Of a stretch of DNA of 64,000 nucleotides, positions 58,108 to 64,000 are shown in pieces (position 1 is the first letter of the stretch; each line of letters starts with the position of its first letter). Both the position numbers and the translations under genes were made by a program. The stretch is taken from NCBI RefSeq assembly GCF_003056725.1, contig NZ_QBKZ01000014.1:210102-274101 (forward strand), written 5' to 3'. Under the pieces are notes generated by a model. That model did not search any database and was not told the DNA's origin. It worked only from the letters and a program-made list of their open reading frames with translations. Source of the stretch: Mangrovicoccus ximenensis (GTDB lineage: Bacteria; Pseudomonadota; Alphaproteobacteria; Rhodobacterales; Rhodobacteraceae).

Positions 58108-59676
58108 CGCTTGTGTCGTCCTGTTCCATGCGTGGGACCGGGCGGATCGTCACCGCCGCATGGCGACCGGCACACCGCAGCCCGGCAACGCTGGATCTTA
58201 AAGCAATGCCGAAAGGCTCCAACTTCGGATCCGGGGAACCGATGCACCGCTTACGATGCATGGAAGCAGGGTCAGGGGAACACCGGAGAACCGCTTGGAG
58301 GGGAAGGCCGTTCATGCTTGCCCCCGGCTCCCGAACCGGCCGGTCATTGCGGCGGCCTGCCGACCCTTGCCTGTTCGGCATGCGGTGTCCGGTGCCGGAA
58401 TGCCGGCGGCAACGCTTGCAGTGAGTTCCGGAGCATTCGCACAGCGCCGCGCGGACCTCAGGGCGGGCCCGGACATTGGTTCGATGGGCCAGTCCGGACA
58501 TCGCCGCTGCGGACAAGCCCTCCATTGGTTTGGTCTGAACCTTCGAAGGGACGTCCTTTCTGCGCATCGAGACTGCCGCTTCCAGCTCAACGGACAACCG
58601 CGGGCAGTCGCCGTCTGCATGGCGAATTCCGCGGCCGGAACGGCAAACCCGGCCGGAACGGCAAACCCGGCCGGGCGGCAGGTCTCCGACGCCAGGCGGA
58701 TCGCGGTGTCCGCGGAGAAGTCCGTCATCCCCTCCGGCATCGGCCCGCTGCCCCGCGGGCAGTCTCCGCCGCAGCCTGCGCCATCGGTCCGGCCAAGGAT
58801 CGGGAAGGCGGCACGATGCGACCGTCTCCGCCGGCTGCGGCACAGCTGATGTCGGCCAGGCAGATGCGCTCCGGCTCGGCCGCGCGGACATTCAGTTTCG
58901 GCAGGCTGTGCACGTTCTGCGCCTTCGGATGATGCGTTGGCGAAGACCGGCTTGCACCTCGGTTTGCAGCGGCGGTCGGTCGTCCCGAAGGCACGGCGCC
59001 TCCCGCTGCGGCGGACCAAGGCCGGCATCTTTCGAAAGCTTGGCCGCAGCCTTCTTCGCACCCCCACAGCCCTGGCCGCGCGGCGCTGCGTCGCCATTGC
59101 CGCTCCCAATGCCCGCATTCCCGGCTGGGCAGGCGGCAGCCCGCGCCGGAGGCCGCGCAATGTGCGGCTTCGCCATTGGACCGTGACGCCGGATCCCGCC
59201 CTGCGCCGGGATCGAAACCCGACCGGCCGGCCGGGGCAGGCCGGAGCGGCCATGGCAGACCCCGGTCAGATGTGGCTCCCACCGCGAACAGGCGGCAGTG
59301 CCGTCCTCTCTCTTGCTTTGGCAACTGCATCACGGCGCGGACCGGCGCCGAGCGTCCGCAGCACCCTCGAAACGGGACGGTCCGCTGTTCTCGGCGGAAG
59401 GAACGGGCAAACCCCCGGCTGCAGGCGGAAGGTCACCGGATCCGGGAGCGCCTCGCGGTCTTGCCGCTCCGGCACCATCCAAACGTCTTCCGAAGGCTTC
59501 GAGCTGCCCGGCGCAGACCGCTGGGCGGCAGCCAGTTCCGCCCAATCAGCGCCAGATAGCGCGCCTTGGCAGCGGCTCGGGGCCGGGAATGCCGATCCGC
59601 GGATGCCGCGCAGCTGCCAAGGGCCGGAGCCTGCCGCAGAGCGGCGGCGGCGTCCTGGCCCCGAGCCCGGATGGCC
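58108..59676. mobile_element. IS3-like and other transposase debris
   Basis: On the minus strand pieces of an IS3-type OrfB can be read (DRPPLQTEVQAGLRQ near 58960-59000 and PKLNVRAAEPERICLADIS near 58845-58905), interrupted by family-2-like centres (GCGCCATCGGTCCGGCC at 58778-58794; weaker ones near 58483 and 59170). A tandem repeat of GGCCGGAACGGCAAACCC lies at 58635-58670. No intact gene is present. Confidence 0.55.
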
Positions 59677-59946
59677 TCAGCCGGCGGAGGGCGGGGTCCG
59701 GCCGAGTTCCTCCATCAGCCATTCGGCACGCGCGATCTGCTCGCGCGCCACGGCGAGCTTGTGTTCGAGGCGCTCGCGCGTCCCGTCATCCGGGGCGGCG
59801 GCGATCTCCTCCGCCAGGGCGTGCTCCTTCCGGTGCAGCTTGCCGAGGATCCGCGCGACATGGTCCGGGCGGATCTCGCTCGCATTGCCGCTCTCTTGGC
59901 GGGACCGGTAATCGGCAAGCTTGGCGGCCAGCTTCTTCAGTCCCAT
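59677..59946 (-). CDS. Small helical protein coupled to nptA
   Basis: 89 residues, highly charged and helical (VARILGKLHRKEHALAEEIA, RERLEHKLAVAREQIARAEW). ATG overlaps the end of nptA by 10 nt, so it is co-translated with it. It resembles no family I know; the transporter has a long PhoU-like cytoplasmic tail and this could be its partner. Confidence 0.6.
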   Translation of the reverse strand: MGLKKLAAKLADYRSRQESGNASEIRPDHVARILGKLHRKEHALAEEIAAAPDDGTRERLEHKLAVAREQIARAEWLMEELGRTPPSAG

Positions 59947-61832
59947 CGCATCGGCTCCCGCGAAACGAGACCGGCAGGATGCCGGGTCTCCCGGATGGCA
60001 GTTCCCCCGCCGGCCCCGCCCGGCTCGGCGGCCGCGCCGGGCTCCCCCGGATGGGGCAGTTCGTCTTCGTCGAGCGCGAGCAGCTTCTCGACTTCGGCCA
60101 TGGCCAGGTCGCGTTCCATGTAGCAGCGCCGCGCGGCATCTGTCAGCAGCCGCATTGCCGCGTAGGCATAGCGCGAGTCGTTGAGGAAGGAGGTCGCCCG
60201 CTCCGCCGACAGCAGGTCCGAGCGGATCAGCCTGTCCACCCGCTCGGAGGTGGCCCGTGCGTCATGCTCGATCTGCACCCGCTCCTGGTCGAGCCAGAGC
60301 GCGCTGCGCTCCTCGGGATCGGCCAGGGACAGCGCATGGATCTCGGCGGCAATCCGCGCCAGCTCCGCCCGCAGCCCGTCATAGAGCTCGGTGGTCACGC
60401 CGAAGGACCGCGTGGTGTAGCGCTGGACGTTCTTCCTCAGGTGCTTGACCGATTTGACCGCCTGCACGACATCCCCGGCCACGTCGCGCAGCTCGTAGAC
60501 CCGGTCGGCAATCTCGGGGGCGAATTTCCGGTCGCCGATATGGCTGGAGAATTCCAGGATGGCGGCATGGAGCGACTTGACGCGCCGCTCATAGGCATCG
60601 TCGTAATCGAGCGGGATGGCGGCCCGGGCGGCGCGCACGGTGCCCTCGAGATCTGCGCTGCCGAAGACCGTCTTCTCATCGAGATTCAGCCCGTGCAGGA
60701 TCAGCCCGAGGGCGTTGTCGGTGAGATGCTGCACCTCCTTGCGCAGGGCGGTCTCGAAGGTCAGCGGCAGGTCGTCCACCGCCTGGTTGAGGTAATGCGG
60801 CTGGCTGGTCTCCGGCAGCTTCTCCGGCAGCCAGCGTTCGAGCGCCGCGACCAGCCGGTCGAGCAGCGGCAGCATCAGCACGACGCCGAGCAGGTTGAAG
60901 ACCGTGTGGAAGACCGCGAGCTTCAACGCGTAGTCGTCTGCCGCGATGCCGAGCCCGGCGGCGATCCGGTCGACCGCGCCGGCAAGCGGCGTGATGAAGG
61001 CAAGCGCGACGACGGCCGTGACGGCGTTGAAGACCAGATGCGCCAGCGCCAGCCGCCGCCCCTGGACGTTGGCGCCGAGCGCGGCCAGGATCGCGGTGAC
61101 GGTCGTGCCGACATTCGAGCCGATCGCCAGCGCCAGCGCATTTTCGTATGTCAGCTGCCCCGAGGCCAGCGCGGTCAGGATCAGCACCATCGTGGCGTGG
61201 CTCGATTGCATGACCACCGTGGCGGCGGCGCCGATCACGGCATAGACCGCCAGCCCGGCAAGGCCGGTCAGGGCAAACCGGGTCAGGTCGATCTGCTCCT
61301 GGAAGGTGTCGAACCCGTCCTTCATGAAATGGATGCCGAGGAACAGGAAGCCGAGCCCGCCGAGCGCGAGTCCCGCGCCGCGCAGCGGCTTGGACGACTG
61401 GAAGACCAGCAGGATGCTGAGCGCCAGCATCGGCATGGCATAGGCGGCGATATCGACCTTGAGCCCCAGCCCGGCGACCAGCCAGGCTCCGGTCGTGGTG
61501 CCGATATTGGCGCCGTAGATGATGCCGACCCCGCCTGCGAGCGTGATCAGCCCGGCGCTGAGGAAAGAGATTGTGATCACCGAGACGAGCGAACTCGACT
61601 GCAGGAGCGAGGTGGTGACGAAGCCCGAGAGCAGCGCGCGCAGCTTCGATCGGGTGGCGCCGGCCAGCACCCGCTCCATGGCGCCGCTGCCGAAGAGCTT
61701 GAACCCGTCCTCGAGCATGAACATCCCGAAGAGGAAGACCGCGACCCCGGCGGCGATCTCCTGCAGGTCGGGAACGCGCCAGAAAGCCAGGATCATGCCT
61801 GCCATGGCGGCGGGAAGGACATAGCGCTTCAT
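59937..61832 (-). CDS. Na+/phosphate cotransporter, NptA/PNaS family, with PhoU-like tail
   Basis: 631 residues. Two inverted NptA repeats with the QSSS motifs (TTSLLQSSSLVSVITISF and TVVMQSSHATMVLIL), GANIGTTTGAWL and GSNVGTTVTAILAAL, then helices to about residue 330 and a long cytoplasmic helical domain (about 360-600) resembling PhoU. Takes up phosphate with sodium. ATG 61832 (MKRYVLPAAM). Confidence 0.88.
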   Translation of the reverse strand: MKRYVLPAAMAGMILAFWRVPDLQEIAAGVAVFLFGMFMLEDGFKLFGSGAMERVLAGATRSKLRALLSGFVTTSLLQSSSLVSVITISFLSAGLITLAGGVGIIYGANIGTTTGAWLVAGLGLKVDIAAYAMPMLALSILLVFQSSKPLRGAGLALGGLGFLFLGIHFMKDGFDTFQEQIDLTRFALTGLAGLAVYAVIGAAATVVMQSSHATMVLILTALASGQLTYENALALAIGSNVGTTVTAILAALGANVQGRRLALAHLVFNAVTAVVALAFITPLAGAVDRIAAGLGIAADDYALKLAVFHTVFNLLGVVLMLPLLDRLVAALERWLPEKLPETSQPHYLNQAVDDLPLTFETALRKEVQHLTDNALGLILHGLNLDEKTVFGSADLEGTVRAARAAIPLDYDDAYERRVKSLHAAILEFSSHIGDRKFAPEIADRVYELRDVAGDVVQAVKSVKHLRKNVQRYTTRSFGVTTELYDGLRAELARIAAEIHALSLADPEERSALWLDQERVQIEHDARATSERVDRLIRSDLLSAERATSFLNDSRYAYAAMRLLTDAARRCYMERDLAMAEVEKLLALDEDELPHPGEPGAAAEPGGAGGGTAIRETRHPAGLVSREPMRWD

Positions 61833-62191
61833 CGGGCCCGTGCTTTCATTGTGCCGTCTCCTTCCGGCCGTGGGGCTCCAGCTTTGCGCCTTTCCGTTCC
61901 GCTCCGTCAATGCGGACCTTCCGTCAGCGTCCGCCGCGGGCAGACATGGGGTCACGCTGTGACCGGGCCCGGATCGCCGTCGCCATATGATGTACATCGC
62001 GCCAATCCGCGGTCCGGGGGCAAGGTCAGTCGCGACCGGCACGAAAGGGCTGCCGCCAGGCGCGCGCTGCGCTTGGCACGACCGGCAGGTTCGGGCTGCC
62101 AAGGTTCCTGCCTGTGGCCAGGCGCGAGCGGCAGCCATTGCCGTCGCGAAGTCTGTCGGCGCTCGCGGACCCCGCGTCGTCCGGGTCCATG
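61833..62191. other. Intergenic region with repeat copy 3 and a palindrome
   Basis: A diverged third copy of the 30-bp repeat at 62003-62029 (AATCCGCGGTCCGGGGGCAA) and a perfect palindrome GGTCAC-GCT-GTGACC at 61950-61964, about 120 nt upstream of the transporter start. No gene seen. Confidence 0.5.
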
Positions 62192-62695
62192 TCACGACTT
62201 CCGCTGCGGTATTCCGGTTCCTCCGGTCTTGCGCTGCAGCGCTGTGTCGTAGGTGCGGGCGAGATATTTGCCTGCGCCCCTGTTGGTGACAATAACATCC
62301 TCGTAGAGCGTGTAGCTTTTCATCTTCGCGGTGTTCTCGGGCGGATTTCGGCCGAACACCAGCGCGCTTTCCACATCTTCGAGAAGGCGCGAGGTCGCCT
62401 CGCCGGTCGTCCAGAGATGGCCGAACTTGACCGTCACTGCACTGCCAGAGGCCATCAGCCTGCCGATCCAGTCTTTCTGGTGCTCGGTCATCCGCTGGTA
62501 GAGATCACGATAGGCACTCTTGACGATGCCGATGTACATTAACTCGGCGGAAGACGACCCAGCCTCGCGTTCCAGCAACATGTAAAGGGCATAGGTGGCA
62601 TCGCGCATCGTGTAGAGATGGGCGCGTTTCGAAGTGTCGAAGGGCACCGCCTTTTCCCATTCCACGGTCACCCTCAAAGGGCCATCGTTTGCCAT
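62192..62695 (-). CDS. GIY-YIG nuclease-like protein
   Basis: About 167 residues. ALYMLLEREAG...ELMYIGIVKSAYRDLYQRM (GIY and YIG strands plus the arginine), then EHQKDWIGRL, and an acidic E-x3-A-L-V-F with RNPPENT near residue 130, matching the catalytic Glu and the P-x-N of the GIY-YIG fold. Start: ATG 62695 (MANDGPLRVTVEWEKAVPF); the open frame is longer upstream but looks non-coding. No IS or restriction gene is adjacent. Assignment is by motif only. Confidence 0.55.
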   Translation of the reverse strand: MANDGPLRVTVEWEKAVPFDTSKRAHLYTMRDATYALYMLLEREAGSSSAELMYIGIVKSAYRDLYQRMTEHQKDWIGRLMASGSAVTVKFGHLWTTGEATSRLLEDVESALVFGRNPPENTAKMKSYTLYEDVIVTNRGAGKYLARTYDTALQRKTGGTGIPQRKS

Positions 62696-63138
62696 GGCAC
62701 CGGCCTCCGCACCGAAGCTCAATGTCGCCATGCCGGGCTTGAACGCCGTGCATGCCGTGGCGGAGTTGCCGAGGCCGCAGTCGCCAGCCGGCGAGTCATG
62801 CTGCTGCGAGGATAAGTCTCGCATGACGTTATTGGCAAGGCTGATCGCTTTCTGCTGCCTTCGCCAGCACGGCCGAAGACGGTGAATGACCGGACTTGGG
62901 AGCACATGCCCGACCGGCGAGGTTGAAGCTCTGACCGTTGCGACCGGCAGAAAGGGGTGAAAGGGGCCCGACGGGGACGACAGGCGAGCGGCTGGGTCCG
63001 CTCCGCGGCCCAGGATGGTGACGTTGGTTAAATCACCGGTGACGCGCCAAAGCTCCCGCGCTGTCGAAAGGCGGTGGAAAGCCCCCAATTAGGCTTTTTT
63101 CGTTTTCATGGTAGCATGGGGCGAGGAGGGTAGCCAAC
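62696..63138. other. Divergent intergenic region
   Basis: No gene recognised in 443 nt. It should hold both promoters for the divergent genes; TGCGAG/CTCGCA (62805-62823) is a small inverted repeat. The GGAGG ribosome site of the methyltransferase lies at its right end. Confidence 0.4.
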
Positions 63139-63948
63139 TTGTCCGAGAAGGCAGCCGAATTTATCGGGGACATCCCCACACACTATGACGCTGGCCTCGG
63201 TCCAGTTCTGTTTGCCGACTTCGGCGACAAGCTGGTAGCCGAAGCTTGCAAGGGTTCGGCGGCAAAGGTCCTGGAATTGGCAGCCGGCACCGGCATCGTC
63301 AGCAGAAAACTTCGGGATTGCTTGCCCGGAGAGAGTTCCATGCTGGTTACCGACCTCAACGCTCCGATGCTCGACGTGGCGCGGCAAAAATTTTCGGAGG
63401 GCGAGAACGTAGATTTCAAAGTCGCCAACGCAATGGAGCTGGATTGCCGCGATGACGCGTTCGATCTTATGGTCTGCCAGTTCGGCGTGATGTTCTTCCC
63501 TGACAAACCTGCCTCGTTTCGAGAAGCGGCACGCGTGCTCGAGCCCGGCGGGCGCTACGTGTTCAACGTGTTCAGCGCCATGCAAGAGAACCCATATTCG
63601 CTAATCGCCTACGGCGTTCCCGCGCAATTCTTCCCCGGCACCCCCCCGGGGTTCTACAAGATCCCCTTTCACTACGGGAACCCTGAAAAGGTTCGGCAAG
63701 ATCTGGCAACCGCAGGTTGGCGGGATGTCAAGAACGAAACGATCCGGCTGAGCAAGAAAATCGTCGATCCCGAAGGATTTGCCAGAGGGCTCGTCTTCGG
63801 CAATCCACTGATTGATGAAATCAGGAGCCGAGGAGGCGTTGACCCGGAAACTGTCTTCACGGCGGTTCTCAGAGCCCTCAATGTGATGTTCGGCCCATCC
63901 GACATGAAGATGCCGCTGGAAGCGACGAGGTTTACCTGTACGTGTTGA
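63139..63948 (+). CDS. Class I SAM-dependent methyltransferase
   Basis: 269 residues from TTG at 63139, behind GGAGG. Motif I VLELAAGTGIVSRKL, motif II VTDLNAPMLDVARQKF, then FDLMVCQFGVMFFPDKPASF, REAARVLEPGGRYVFN. Ubiquinone/menaquinone (UbiE)-like methyltransferase subgroup; substrate unknown. An alternative ATG in frame is not available near the ribosome site. The last about 10 residues (RFTCTC) are atypical, perhaps a late frameshift. Confidence 0.8.
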   Translation: MSEKAAEFIGDIPTHYDAGLGPVLFADFGDKLVAEACKGSAAKVLELAAGTGIVSRKLRDCLPGESSMLVTDLNAPMLDVARQKFSEGENVDFKVANAMELDCRDDAFDLMVCQFGVMFFPDKPASFREAARVLEPGGRYVFNVFSAMQENPYSLIAYGVPAQFFPGTPPGFYKIPFHYGNPEKVRQDLATAGWRDVKNETIRLSKKIVDPEGFARGLVFGNPLIDEIRSRGGVDPETVFTAVLRALNVMFGPSDMKMPLEATRFTCTC

Positions 63949-64000
63949 ATTCCGTCGAGACCTTGCCCGGGAAGCCCGGAAAATTCCGTTGAGAACCGCC

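Noticed and set aside
1-64000. tRNA or rRNA genes, including a tRNA attachment site for the integrase fragment
   Set aside because: None was recognised by eye on either strand; a tRNAscan or Infernal run would be decisive, and absence is not proven.

Overview
The window is high-GC DNA with the gene content of an alphaproteobacterium, most probably a member of the Rhodobacterales. The dnaQ-coaE-aroE block next to secB, fxsA and a Tim44-like gene, the iol/ABC cluster and the IS types all fit that group; this is inference from content, as no rRNA or other marker is present. About two thirds is ordinary single-copy sequence and about one third is insertion-sequence (IS) wreckage.

Layout. 1-2.8 kb: end of a Gfo/Idh/MocA oxidoreductase, a sugar-porter MFS gene and a decapitated ABC permease. 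3.1-5.6 kb: an RTX-type secreted protein. 5.8-8.1 kb: an IS6-like element split by an IS256-family element. 8.2-12 kb: an orphan TRAP solute-binding gene, a beheaded DctD-like regulator, an IS3 relic, an integrase stump and an IS5 relic. 12.3-18.1 kb: a 1930-residue extracellular nuclease/phosphatase. 18.2-26.3 kb: a full set of indole-3-acetate (auxin) catabolism genes, read as iacHABCDEFG on the minus strand, with iacI divergent and a marR (iacR-like) gene convergent. 26.3-36.8 kb: ribE, capsule and sulfotransferase fragments, a long IS graveyard, one complete MalK-type ATPase, a broken HlyD unit and two housekeeping-like genes. 36.9-38.6 kb: leuA with a leucine-rich leader peptide and attenuator-like hairpins. 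39.3-47.9 kb: a myo-inositol region with DoxX, a hydroxypyruvate-isomerase-like protein, IolE, an oxidoreductase, ABC ATPase/permease/binding protein, inositol 2-dehydrogenase and a LacI regulator behind three phased operators. 48.3-54.4 kb: copper-oxidase and Smr stumps, Tim44-like, fxsA, secB, an acetyl-CoA hydrolase/CoA-transferase, dnaQ and coaE. 54.4-64 kb: an OmpA-like/AroE chimera, a TPR-like gene, more IS debris, an NptA-type phosphate transporter, a GIY-YIG-like protein and a methyltransferase.

The most unusual signal is in the IS debris. Transposase relics of at least five families (IS256, IS3, IS5, IS427-type IS5 and IS481) are interrupted by short (about 35-65 nt) palindromic inserts. 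They fall into two families. Family 2 has a conserved 17-nt centre, GCGCCAYYGGTYCGAGC, between arms that differ from copy to copy yet stay complementary. Family 1 is centred on GRTCC-CCC-GGAYC and often carries a GAGGAGG-type shoulder. One IS5 copy at 32.1-33.1 kb carries about eight of them. Conserved centre plus covarying arms is what a mobile hairpin would show, as in REP/BIME or Rickettsia palindromic elements; I do not recognise this family.

A second theme is genome erosion. Several host genes end at joints with unrelated genes without an obvious IS at the joint (kpsS/sulfotransferase, methyltransferase/DUF6880, smr/multicopper oxidase, OmpA-like/aroE), and several transport operons survive as single genes. 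No rRNA, tRNA or CRISPR array was recognised by eye.
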